Assembly (NCBI GenBank): GCA_030616775.1
Contig: JAUWWQ010000001.1
Location: forward strand, 62,001 to 126,000
Length of the DNA stretch: 64,000 bases
Direction: 5' to 3'
From: Planctomycetota bacterium
GTDB lineage: Bacteria; Planctomycetota; Phycisphaerae; UBA1845
A model generated the notes under the pieces. That model was not told where the DNA came from. It did not search any database and saw nothing but the letters and a program-made list of their open reading frames with translations. Numbering within the stretch: the first letter of the stretch is position 1; each line of letters begins with the position of its first letter. This document shows, piece by piece, positions 34,945 to 47,881 of the stretch. Both the position numbers and the translations under genes were made by a program.

Positions 34945-35826
34945 ATGACAGTGATGACACACGATGACGGCGAATTGAGGATTGAATCACCAACACAACA
35001 AGAACAAGACGCACTTGCCCATCAGGCATGGCGCCCCGTGTTCAGGTTGATCGACAGAACAGATCCAACAGGTGGTGGAAGTTGCGTGGCGATCAAGCTT
35101 GCAGACAAGGTCTTCCTGGCGACTGCTGCTCATCTTGTTAAAAGGGGACACGAGTATGAGATTGTTGTTCCCAACGCGCTCAACAACCCGACAGATCCCT
35201 TTGCAGCCACTTATCTTGACGCCGACTCAGATGTGGCAGCTCTGGAGGTGATGGAGGCCGACCGTCGTTTCTTCTTGCATAAGCATGTAGAGGAGACCTC
35301 CTTACTGACGCAACTACCGGGAGATCTGGAATACTCCTTGCTCGTCATTGGATTTCCGGGAGAGTACCTCGAATGCATTGGGCGCATTGCGTTGTCGGAA
35401 ACCGATAGTGTGCTCATGGTCGCTGCGAATGCATTCTCACTGTCTGCGGAGCCGATGCCATTCGACGAATGGCCGAAACACGGGCTTGATCGTCCCAGCA
35501 ATACACAGCGAGATTTGTTTCTCAAGTACGACCCGGAAGATAAGCTGCGGGTTCTTGGTGACAGTGACACGGGTGTGGTGCCACAGGCTGTGCACAAACC
35601 CGACGCCCCGATGCGGGGGATAAGCGGTGGCGCTGTGTGGCTCAAGTTGATCGGTAGGACTCCTAAGCGGCATCCGTCGCCTCGACTGGTTGGTCTTCAG
35701 GTCTCGGGGGGCAAAAGGGGCGGGTGGCTGCGCGCGACTTTGATTGATTGTTGGCTGGACCTTGTCCTGCGAAACTACCCTGACTTGACGGATGCAATCT
35801 CGCGGATCCGCAGCCAGGCAATCTGA
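34945..35826 (+). CDS. Trypsin-like serine protease domain protein
   Basis: The ATG at 34945 has GAGAGG 4 nt upstream. The 293-aa protein shows a chymotrypsin/HtrA-fold triad in order: His in VFLATAAHLVKRG (~residue 65), Asp in DADSDVAALEV (~95), and Ser in MRGISGGAVW (~230). There is no signal peptide or membrane segment, so it should act in the cytoplasm. Base composition is less GC-rich than the flanking uvrA. With two small genes behind it, it interrupts the uvrA locus. Cytoplasmic trypsin-like domains occur in several bacterial conflict systems; that role is only a hypothesis here. Confidence 0.75.
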   Translation: MTVMTHDDGELRIESPTQQEQDALAHQAWRPVFRLIDRTDPTGGGSCVAIKLADKVFLATAAHLVKRGHEYEIVVPNALNNPTDPFAATYLDADSDVAALEVMEADRRFFLHKHVEETSLLTQLPGDLEYSLLVIGFPGEYLECIGRIALSETDSVLMVAANAFSLSAEPMPFDEWPKHGLDRPSNTQRDLFLKYDPEDKLRVLGDSDTGVVPQAVHKPDAPMRGISGGAVWLKLIGRTPKRHPSPRLVGLQVSGGKRGGWLRATLIDCWLDLVLRNYPDLTDAISRIRSQAI

Positions 35827-35884
35827 GTGCGTGCCCAAAATGCACGGATAAGGCAGGCTCTCTCAGCTGAGACCGGAGGTTTTG

Positions 35885-36124
35885 ATGACGCCTCATGACG
35901 AAGAAACAGCCGAACGTGGGGCGCGGCTGATCGGGATGATGAATGAGCGCCTGCGTTCGATAACGCCCCAGGAGCGTGACCGGACGATGCAGGTGCACCT
36001 GGCCCAGGCACGCGGCCCCGCTCGCAACGCGATGCTTCTGTGCGACATGATGGCCATGCTCTTGCGCGCGAGACAAACAGTGCAACCGGAGGAACGACAG
36101 GATGTCCGAAAACCCGATCGTTGA
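35885..36124 (+). CDS. Small acidic/helical protein paired with a nucleotidyltransferase gene
   Basis: A 79-aa protein with a good ribosome site (GGAGG, 5 nt before the ATG). It is predicted all-helical (TAERGARLIGMMNERLRSIT, then RNAMLLCDMMAMLLRARQTV). It overlaps the next gene by 23 bp, a sign of coupled expression. I do not recognise the family. The pairing with a minimal nucleotidyltransferase recalls MNT-HEPN modules, but no HEPN RxxxxxH motif is visible. Confidence 0.6.
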   Translation: MTPHDEETAERGARLIGMMNERLRSITPQERDRTMQVHLAQARGPARNAMLLCDMMAMLLRARQTVQPEERQDVRKPDR

Positions 36125-36674
36125 AGTCATCGCTGCCGTCGTGGAGGCATTGGGCCATGCCGGTGTCGATTACGCGATTACCGGCTCGGTGGCAAGCGGT
36201 CTGCACGGCGAGCCAATTACCACGCAGGATGTCGACCTGATCGTGCGAATGACGGCGGAACAGGCCAGGCAAGTAGCCGGTGCCCTCCCTCGGCGATTCT
36301 ACTGCAACGAGGAGAGTCTGGTCGAGGCCGCACAAAGCTGCGGGTTTGTCAACGTGATCGACATGGACACAACACTCAAGGTGGACTTGTCTGTCGTATC
36401 GCCAACGCCTTTTCACACTAATGTCTTCCAGCGACGGCAGCACATGGAATTCGAATCCGGCGGACCAGGTTTCGACGTCGTATCCGCGGAAGACATAATC
36501 CTCATGAAACTGGTTTGGCGTAAGGAGAGCTGCTCGACCAAACAATGGGAAAACGCACTAGGTGTAGCACGCGTTAAGGGTGCGCGAATGGATTGGAAGT
36601 ACCTCTTCGAGCAGGCAAAGAGCCTCGGGATCGAGGAAGACCTGATCAGACTTCGAGACGAGGCCGGGATATAG
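36102..36674 (+). CDS. Nucleotidyltransferase-fold protein
   Basis: A 190-aa protein with the nucleotidyltransferase signature GSVASGLHGEPITTQDVDLI (GS followed by DxD at the right spacing, ~residues 23-42) and a third acidic residue in LKVDLSVV. The C-terminal part (SAEDIILMKLVWRKESCSTK, then a helical end) matches the AbiEii/DUF6036-type group. Such proteins include tRNA- or protein-modifying toxins and antitoxins. It overlaps the small gene upstream and sits 16 bp before the remaining uvrA modules. Confidence 0.75.
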   Translation: MSENPIVEVIAAVVEALGHAGVDYAITGSVASGLHGEPITTQDVDLIVRMTAEQARQVAGALPRRFYCNEESLVEAAQSCGFVNVIDMDTTLKVDLSVVSPTPFHTNVFQRRQHMEFESGGPGFDVVSAEDIILMKLVWRKESCSTKQWENALGVARVKGARMDWKYLFEQAKSLGIEEDLIRLRDEAGI

Positions 36675-36690
36675 GGTAGATGGACCTGAC

Positions 36691-41978
<5,288 letters not shown>

Positions 41979-41982
<4 letters not shown>

Positions 41983-42674
41983 GCGCCCTGATCCCCAACC
42001 GGTTCCTGTTCGACTTCGAGTTTCCGCTGCATTACCGCTCAATGCTGCCGGTGATCGACGGTGATGTTGGGGATTGGGCGGACGACGATCTTCTGCCGAA
42101 GCTTGCGGAGCTTGACTGCCGCGAGGAGTATGCAGACGTATGGGCCTGTTGGAACGAGACAGGCTTGTGCATTGCATGTCGGGTGGCCGACAAGAGGAAG
42201 CCCCTACGGTGCGATCCGGGCAGTTTCTGGACGGGCGACAATCTCCGTGTGTGCACCGACATGCGCGACGCGAGGACCAACAAGCGAGCGACGCGGTTCT
42301 GTCAGCAGTTTTTCTTCCTACCGACCGGTGGCGGCCCCGGCAAGGAAGATCCGGTCGCCGGAGTGAACAAGATCAAGCGGGCACGCGAAGACGCACAGCC
42401 GGTCCCCATCGGGCGTATTGCGGTCGCTTCCTGTGTTACCCGGTCGGGGTACACGCTCGAGGCCCACATTCCGGTGGTGTGCCTGAGCGGGTTCGATCCG
42501 GCCGAGCATCCCCGGATCGGGTTCTACTACATCTTGGAGGATGGTGACCACGGACAGCAGTACCTGACCGTCGGCGACGATCTGTACTGGTATGTCGATC
42601 CTTCCACGTGGGCGACGGCGGTTCTGCAACGCCAAAAGGTCGGGAAGTCAAAATCTGGGAGTTCCAGAACGTGA
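41979..42674 (+). CDS. CBM9/DOMON-like domain protein
   Basis: The ATG overlaps the uvrA stop by 4 bp (ATGA), implying translational coupling. The 231-aa protein contains PVIDGDVGDWADDDLLP, ADVWACWNETGLCIACRVAD, DNLRVCTDMRDARTN and SGYTLEAHIPVVCLSGFDP. These match the sugar- or haem-binding beta-sandwich of carbohydrate-binding family 9 / DOMON proteins. No signal peptide is seen, which is odd for a CBM9 domain. Its link to a DNA-repair gene is unexplained. Confidence 0.75.
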
Positions 42675-42718
42675 GGGCTGGTCGGCGGGTAGTGGATCAG
42701 TTTGGACGAACCTGACGT

Positions 42719-42747
42719 TTGCCGATTGACCGCTCGGGACGTATACT
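42719..42747 (+). promoter_or_regulatory. Promoter of the 94-aa gene, probably leaderless
   Basis: TTGCCG (42719-42724) and TATACT (42742-42747) are 17 bp apart. The expected start point coincides with the ATG at 42754. Confidence 0.5.
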
Positions 42748-42753
42748 TGGTGT

Positions 42754-43038
42754 ATGCCTGAGCGTTCAAGAAAGAAGAAACCAGGGCCCAAGGACCTGAA
42801 CGAGCTAGCCAAGTCCATCGTGGACAGGGGCACGTCTGACGACCAGCGCGACAACGAAACGGAAGACACGTCGGGGAAGAATCCAGCAGCCGTAGCCCTT
42901 GGTCGGCTCGGGGGCAAAAAGGGCGGGCCGGCGCGAGCAGAGAGGCTTACGCCGGAACAGCGCGCAGATATTTCTCGAAGGGCCGCTAAGGCTCGGTGGG
43001 CTCGTCACAAGAAACAAGATCAGGCCAAAGATCGCTAG
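42754..43038 (+). CDS. Small basic protein with a GGKKGGxARAE motif
   Basis: A 94-aa, strongly charged protein. The C-terminal half (LGRLGGKKGGPARAERLTPE, then QRADISRRAAKARWARHK) matches a widespread family of small bacterial proteins with this exact layout; its function is unknown, though the basic helix suggests nucleic-acid binding. The gene converges on, and overlaps by 53 bp, the antitoxin-like gene. There is no Shine-Dalgarno, in keeping with a leaderless message. Confidence 0.65.
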   Translation: MPERSRKKKPGPKDLNELAKSIVDRGTSDDQRDNETEDTSGKNPAAVALGRLGGKKGGPARAERLTPEQRADISRRAAKARWARHKKQDQAKDR

Positions 43039-43519
43039 GCTTAATCCCGAGCCCGGCAGCAAGTTTCTCTACGCTACGGCGCTGTGGATGGCAACTGCGA
43101 TTGAGCATCATAGAGATCGCCGGTTGCTGCACGCCTGTTTTCTCCGCCAGTTCGCTTTGGCTTATTCCTTGGGCATCCATTGCTGCTTTTAGCCGAGCCG
43201 AGAAGCTCTCCTGCCGTTCGTCAAAACGGCGTATTTCATCTTTGAATTCTTCCGATTCCCGAAGACCGATTTTCCGGAGGTCTTCAATATCGATGCCAAG
43301 CCCTCCGTTGTGCGAGACTGGGAATAGGGCCTCGCTAAGTGTTGCGAGAGCAGCCTCCTGGTCGTCTGGGTCCGCGCTGGCGTCATTTATGATTATGCAC
43401 ATATCACGAATTACTGCCTGGACCTCATCCGACGCCTCCAAGTAGGCGCGAAAGACTTTAGCAAACACATCACTCATGACACGTTCAGCTTGCAGCGTTT
43501 CGGGTGCGGTGGTAGTCAT
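42986..43519 (-). CDS. XRE-family antitoxin-like regulator
   Basis: A 177-aa protein. Residues ~110-165 form a helix-turn-helix (MDAQGISQSELAEKTGVQQP, then AISMMLNRSCHPQRRSVEKL). The N-terminal ~100 residues are helical and acidic and could bind a partner. It begins 14 bp after a small gene with toxin-like features, the same toxin-first order as the pair at 28497-29230. Base composition is lower in GC than the neighbouring housekeeping genes, suggesting acquisition. Confidence 0.75.
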   Translation of the reverse strand: MTTTAPETLQAERVMSDVFAKVFRAYLEASDEVQAVIRDMCIIINDASADPDDQEAALATLSEALFPVSHNGGLGIDIEDLRKIGLRESEEFKDEIRRFDERQESFSARLKAAMDAQGISQSELAEKTGVQQPAISMMLNRSCHPQRRSVEKLAAGLGIKPSDLWPDLVSCDEPTEP

Positions 43520-43533
43520 AATCGTTAAACCTC

Positions 43534-43962
43534 TTATTCAAATTCGCGGTATTTGTAGAATCTCTCAACGACAAGCGTCCGACGCGCTTTGAACGTCTTG
43601 TAATTAGCTGTCGTCCAATCGTCTCCTTTCTTCGGAAGAACTGCTAATATCCAAATAATTGGCAACGGAATTCTGACATTCGGATCGCCACGGAAGAAGA
43701 CGATCCGAATGTTGTCATGTCCTCCGATTGTGTCGTCGATCCTTAGCTCTCCAATGTCCAGAGATCGCAAAGCACGTATCCAGGACCAATCGAGGTCCAG
43801 TAGGACTCCGCGGTCATCGCTCGGGCTCTTCTGAGGCCAGAAGCGCAGCTTGAGAGCTTGGCTGCGAACTTCGATCTTGTGTCTGGTTCGTGGAAACCAC
43901 TTTCGAACATCGCTCCATGCCGGCCGAAAAACCCGCACACGGTAGTTGCCATCTAGGGGCAT
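43534..43962 (-). CDS. HigB/RelE-like toxin candidate
   Basis: A 142-aa protein starting at an ATG with GGAG 5 nt upstream. The core NIRIVFFRGDPNVRIPLPII, then WILAVLPKKGDDWT, follows the HigB/Gp49 pattern: strand, a short hydrophobic strand before KK, then a helix with Lys/Arg (FKARRTLVVERFYK). Such toxins are ribosome-dependent RNases. The assignment rests on this pattern plus the downstream XRE gene and a palindromic operator upstream. Confidence 0.6.
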   Translation of the reverse strand: MPLDGNYRVRVFRPAWSDVRKWFPRTRHKIEVRSQALKLRFWPQKSPSDDRGVLLDLDWSWIRALRSLDIGELRIDDTIGGHDNIRIVFFRGDPNVRIPLPIIWILAVLPKKGDDWTTANYKTFKARRTLVVERFYKYREFE

Positions 43963-43998
43963 GCTGACTCCATCCTTGTATCAGCCCTCCTCCCTAGT

Positions 43999-44060
43999 AG
44001 AGTATCACATAATTCGGCTCCCTTCAACCTGTAGAATCACAAAAAATGTGATAATACTCT
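43999..44060. promoter_or_regulatory. Candidate operator of the second toxin-antitoxin operon
   Basis: AGAGTATCACAT (43999-44010) and ATGTGATAATACTCT (44046-44060) form an inverted repeat differing by a 3-nt insertion. A further ATCAC / GTGAT pair with a 7-nt A-rich loop lies at 44036-44052. The sites flank the toxin promoter and touch the -35 of the divergent transposase promoter, so the antitoxin could repress both. Confidence 0.5.
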
Positions 44061-44088
44061 TGACTTTGCCTGACCGGTCAAGCATAAT
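44060..44088 (+). promoter_or_regulatory. Promoter of the IS1-type transposase gene
   Basis: TTGACT (44060-44065) and CATAAT (44083-44088) are 17 bp apart. The start point would lie within a few bases of the ATG at 44097. Confidence 0.55.
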
Positions 44089-44096
44089 CAGTCATT

Positions 44097-44923
44097 ATGA
44101 ACCAGCTAAGCACAGAGCGACGCACGGTAATTGTGGCATCCCTCGTTGAGGGCAACTCGATCCGGCGACTGTCCGAATGGCGGGCGCTGCCAAGAACACG
44201 GTAGTCAAGCTCCTACGAGACGTTGGGATAGCATGTGCGAACGTTCACGATCGCATGGTCCGCGGGCTCCGACCGGAGCGGATTCAATGCGATGTAATCT
44301 GGTGGTTCTGCTATGCCAAAGCTAAGAACGTCCCCCCTGATCGCCAAGGCGCGTTTGGCTAAGGTGACGTGTGGACTTCGGTCGCAATCGACGCTGACAG
44401 CAGGGTGGCGGTTGCGTACCGCGTGGATCGTCGGAACGCTTCCGCAGCCCGTGAATTCGTGCTCGACGTGGCGGATCGGGTGCTGACCGGTGTCCAGTTG
44501 ACTACGGACGGGCATCGTACGTATTTGGACGCTGTCGAGAATGCGTTCGGGGCCGAGGCTGACTTTGCCCAGTTGGTGAAGCTCTACGGACCGGACGGGA
44601 GCAAAAACGGCTGTGAGCGGAAGTACAGCCCCGGAGAGTGCAACGGATCAAAGAGTGTGGCTCAGATCGGCGTGCCGGCGCGGCAGCACGTGTCGACGTC
44701 CTGCGTCGAACGTCAGAACCTAACGATGGGGATGTCCATGCGTCGTTTTATGACGAACGCGTTCGGCAAGAAGGCCGAGAATCTGGTGTACGCGGTGGCC
44801 CTGCGCTTCTTCTACCACAACTTCTGCCGAAAGCACCAGACCTTCGGTGAGACACCCGCCCAGGCTGGTGGTCTTGCGCATCATCGGTGGTCGATCGAGG
44901 GACTTCTGGGGTTATTGTGTTGA
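44097..44923 (+). pseudogene. Decayed IS1-family transposase
   Basis: With two repairs this reads as a full ~275-aa IS1-type transposase. It starts NQLSTERRTVIVASLVEGNS, loses one base near 44170, continues AGAAKNTVVKLLRDVGIACA, RIQCDVIWWFCYAKAKNV and QGAFG. It then meets TAA (44360-44362) where the family has Tyr, and resumes in the same frame with GDVWTSVAIDADSR, LTTDGHRTYLDAV, SCVERQNLTMGMSMRRF and HNFCRKHQTF. The DDE residues (IDAD, TTDGH, VERQN) survive. Terminal inverted repeats were not identified, so element ends are undefined. Confidence 0.85.
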
Positions 44924-44953
44924 AAATGACCCGCTGCCGGTCGGCGGCTTCTG

Positions 44954-44982
44954 TTTGCCCATGAGCGGCGGATGGATACAAT
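44954..44982 (+). promoter_or_regulatory. Possible promoter of the small membrane peptide gene
   Basis: TTTGCC (44954-44959) and TACAAT (44977-44982) are 17 bp apart. A 7-bp stem, GGGCTCG with CGAGCCC (44994-45011), lies at the expected transcript 5' end. Confidence 0.4.
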
Positions 44983-45059
44983 GCCGGGGCGCTGGGCTCG
45001 TGGGCGAGCCCGAGCGTTGAATCCGAACGTTTTACACGAATGTGTGGAAGATGCTTGAT

Positions 45060-45173
45060 ATGGGTGGTTTCTTGACCTCTATGGAGTTTCTCAGCCAGAT
45101 TGCGTCGATCATCAGTGTGGTTCTGACCTTCCTGGTGGGCGATTTGATCGCTAACCTGTTCGCAGGGCTCTAG
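45060..45173 (+). CDS. Possible 37-aa single-span membrane peptide
   Basis: The frame is too short for routine ORF lists. ATG at 45060 has GGAAG 9 nt upstream (an ATG at 45051 is also in frame). The peptide starts MGGFLTSMEFLSQIAS and continues with IISVVLTFLVGDLIANLFAGL, a 20-odd-residue hydrophobic helix with one Asp. No family is recognised. A promoter and a hairpin precede it. It could be a small membrane protein, a type I-toxin-like peptide or a chance frame. Confidence 0.45.
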   Translation: MGGFLTSMEFLSQIASIISVVLTFLVGDLIANLFAGL

Positions 45174-45313
45174 CGGGTGCGGGAATAAGGTCAGCCCAAC
45201 GGCCCGTCAGGCCCTATGGGACACGTGTCGCACCAGTTGCCTGGGCGTGAGGCCGGGGGCACGACAGGGTGGGCCAGCGGCGGCCTCGGCGTGGGAATTG
45301 TTGCCAAATCTGC

Positions 45314-45341
45314 TTGACGCTTTCTGCCGATGTGATATATT
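45314..45341 (+). promoter_or_regulatory. thrS promoter
   Basis: TTGACG (45314-45319) and TATATT (45336-45341) are 16 bp apart; TATTAA two bases on would give 18. It implies a leader of roughly 200 nt before thrS. Confidence 0.6.
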
Positions 45342-45404
45342 AAACTCAGGGTGTGATTTGAGGCGGCTTTGCGTCCCCCGGTCGCGAGTGGTCGTCTAGG
45401 ATTT

Positions 45405-45418
45405 CGCTTGGTAAAGCG
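45405..45418 (+). promoter_or_regulatory. Anticodon-like hairpin in the thrS leader
   Basis: CGCTT-GGTA-AAGCG forms a 5-bp stem. The loop context UUGGUAA matches positions 33-38 of a tRNA-Thr(GGU) anticodon loop. In E. coli the thrS mRNA leader imitates tRNA-Thr to let ThrRS repress its own synthesis. Here the hairpin is ~110-150 nt upstream of the start, further than in E. coli. Confidence 0.35.
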
Positions 45419-45571
45419 GTTCAAGGCGTGATGACGCGCACAGCATGATAGCCTGCAGTTTCGCGTACGGCTCCGGTTGGCCTGGGCGAGCGGCTTGTGT
45501 GTGTGATCAAGCCTTGTTCCGCTTTTTGTTTGGTGACGCGGCTGCGCGATTCGGCGGCGGCCATTGTCCGT

Positions 45572-47764
45572 TTGGAGATCCCGCTTCTGAAAGTCAAACT
45601 GCCTGACGGTGATACTTTGCAAGTCGCAGACGGTGCGACCACTGCCGACGTGGCCGGTATGATCAGCCCGAGCTTGGCTCGCTCGGCGATCGCCGGACGT
45701 ATAAACCACGGCGAAGAGAGCGAGATCATCGACTTGCTGAGCCCACTTCCCGGCGATTGCAGTCTGACCATTCTCACGGCATCGGACAAGAATCCCGACA
45801 GCCTGTACGTCCTCCGCCATAGCGCCGCGCATGTAATGGCGGAGGCAGTCTGCAGGCTCTTCCCGGAGACTAAGCTGGTTTACGGGCCGTCTCTGGAAGA
45901 CGGCTTCTACTACGACATAGACCTGCCGCAACCGATCTCCGTAGAGGACTTCCCGCGAATCGAAGCGGAGATGTCCCTCATCATCAAGGAGGACCGTCCG
46001 TTCCGCCGGTATGAGCTGCCCCGCGAAGAGGGGATGGCGAAGCTCCGCGATGAGGGCAGCCGGTACAAGATCGACAATGCCGAGCGGGCGGAAGGGGACA
46101 TGCTGAGCTTCTATGTGACCGGAGAGCGACGCGGTCAAGACTTCGAGGATCTGTGTCGCGGGCCGCACATCCCAAGAACGGGGCTGATTAGAGCGTTCAA
46201 GGTCCGGCAGGTCAGCCGGTCATATTATCGCGGTGACATCAACGACCGCCCGCTGCAGCGGATCTACGGCACGGCGTTTTTCGAGAAGTCCTCGCTGGAT
46301 GAACACTTAAAGCGGCTCGAAGAGGCCAAACGGCGCGACCACCGGGTCATCGGCAGGGAGCTCGACTTGTTTGCGACCAGCGAGCAGGTGGGCACCGGCC
46401 TTGTGCTGTGGATGCCCAAGGGCACGATCATCCGGACAGAGATTCAGAAGTACCTCACCGAAGAGATGATCAAGCTCGGCTATGACATGGTGATCTCGCC
46501 TCAGATTGGTCAGCTCGATCTGTTTCGCACCAGTGGGCATTACCCTTACTACGAGGATTCGCAATACCCGGCCATGTTCGAGACCGATCGTGGCAAGGCG
46601 ATTCAAAGCGCGCTGCAGCTTGCTCAGCACGTTCGGGCCCGTGGCGGTTCCGTAACTGACAAGCAGCACAGCGCCATTGTTGCGATGGTGACGGCGATTC
46701 AGGAGGCCTGGGGGCCGATTGAGGGACTCCGCCCCGAGTTGCCGCTCGATAAGCTGGTGGAGAACCTTTACGCCGCTCTGTCGACTGAGCAGGGATACCT
46801 GCTTAGGCCGATGAACTGCCCCCACCACATTCGTATTTATGCGTCGCGCCCGCGAAGCTACCGTGAGCTTCCAGTCCGGCTTGGCGAGTTCGGCATGGTG
46901 TACCGTTTCGAGCAGAGTGGTGAGGTCAGCGGGATGATTCGGGCTCGCGGCTTCACGCAGGATGACGCCCACCTGTTCTGCACCGCAGATCAACTGCACA
47001 TTGAGCTGCTCACTACGGTGAACCTCACCCGGCAGGTGCTCGAAGTAGCGCTGGGAATGAAGGACTACCGCGTGCGTGTGGGATTGCGCGATGCGTCGAG
47101 TGACAAGTGGGTGGGTTCGGCGGAGAGCTGGCACAAGGCCGAGACGGCGATTCGTGCCGCTGCCCGGGAAAGCGGCGTGGAGTATACCGAAGAGCGGGGT
47201 GAAGCCGCATTCTACGGTCCCAAGATCGATTTCATCGTGAGAGACTGTATCGGCCGGAGTTGGCAGCTCGGTACGGTGCAGGTTGATTACAACCTGCCGG
47301 AGCGTTTTGAGTTGAGCTACATTGGCCCGGACAACGCAGCGCACACGCCCATCATGATCCACCGAGCGCCGTTCGGAAGCATGGAACGCTTCGTCGGGAT
47401 TCTGATCGAGCACTTTGCCGGCGCTTTTCCCCTATGGTTGTCGCCCGTTCAGGTGGGCGTAGTTACGGTCAGCGAAAAGAGCGAAGCGTACGCGAAGGCT
47501 GTCCACGACACGCTGAAAAACGCAGCCCTTCGCGCGGAGCTGGATGTCAGCAGCGAGAAAATCGGCCCCAAGAAGCACCGCTTCCGGGCCGCGAAGGTCA
47601 ATTACATTCTGGTGGTGGGTGAGAGGGAAGCGGCTGAGCGGACTGTAAACGTAAACGATCGGGACGGTCTCACGTTAGGAAACATGACATTGGAGCGGTT
47701 CATAGAGGCTTGTCGCGAAGAGATAAACACCAAAGGGCGCAGCGGCGTAGCTGCGCAAGGTTAG
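45572..47764 (+). CDS. thrS: Threonyl-tRNA synthetase
   Basis: All parts of a full ThrRS are present. TGS domain (LKVKLPDGDTLQVADG), editing domain (LRHSAAHVMAEAVCRLFP, YGPSLEDGFYYDI, CRGPHIPRTG), class II catalytic core (motif 2-like YRFEQSGEVSGMIRARGFTQ; zinc Cys in MNCPHHIRIY; motif 3 HRAPFGSMERFVG) and the anticodon-binding domain. A ~60-residue insertion (QSALQLAQHVRARGGSVTDK through ALSTEQG) sits between motif 1 and the MNCPHH block. The TTG at 45572 puts the TGS domain at the N-terminus; in-frame GTGs at 45533 and 45497 are alternatives, and none has a strong ribosome site. Confidence 0.95.
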   Translation: MEIPLLKVKLPDGDTLQVADGATTADVAGMISPSLARSAIAGRINHGEESEIIDLLSPLPGDCSLTILTASDKNPDSLYVLRHSAAHVMAEAVCRLFPETKLVYGPSLEDGFYYDIDLPQPISVEDFPRIEAEMSLIIKEDRPFRRYELPREEGMAKLRDEGSRYKIDNAERAEGDMLSFYVTGERRGQDFEDLCRGPHIPRTGLIRAFKVRQVSRSYYRGDINDRPLQRIYGTAFFEKSSLDEHLKRLEEAKRRDHRVIGRELDLFATSEQVGTGLVLWMPKGTIIRTEIQKYLTEEMIKLGYDMVISPQIGQLDLFRTSGHYPYYEDSQYPAMFETDRGKAIQSALQLAQHVRARGGSVTDKQHSAIVAMVTAIQEAWGPIEGLRPELPLDKLVENLYAALSTEQGYLLRPMNCPHHIRIYASRPRSYRELPVRLGEFGMVYRFEQSGEVSGMIRARGFTQDDAHLFCTADQLHIELLTTVNLTRQVLEVALGMKDYRVRVGLRDASSDKWVGSAESWHKAETAIRAAARESGVEYTEERGEAAFYGPKIDFIVRDCIGRSWQLGTVQVDYNLPERFELSYIGPDNAAHTPIMIHRAPFGSMERFVGILIEHFAGAFPLWLSPVQVGVVTVSEKSEAYAKAVHDTLKNAALRAELDVSSEKIGPKKHRFRAAKVNYILVVGEREAAERTVNVNDRDGLTLGNMTLERFIEACREEINTKGRSGVAAQG

Positions 47765-47881
47765 TGGTGATTCCGGAATGGCGAAGAGCGAGTTGGAAGC
47801 AGTCAGCAACGGCCAGCCCACCTCGGTGGCGTTCGCTTCGCTGCCGGCTCTTCGGCGTTCACGTTTCTTGAAAGGTAACAG

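Noticed and set aside
45497-45571. Upstream GTG starts for thrS
   Set aside because: They add residues before the TGS domain that have no counterpart in the family; not excluded, as no start has a strong ribosome site.
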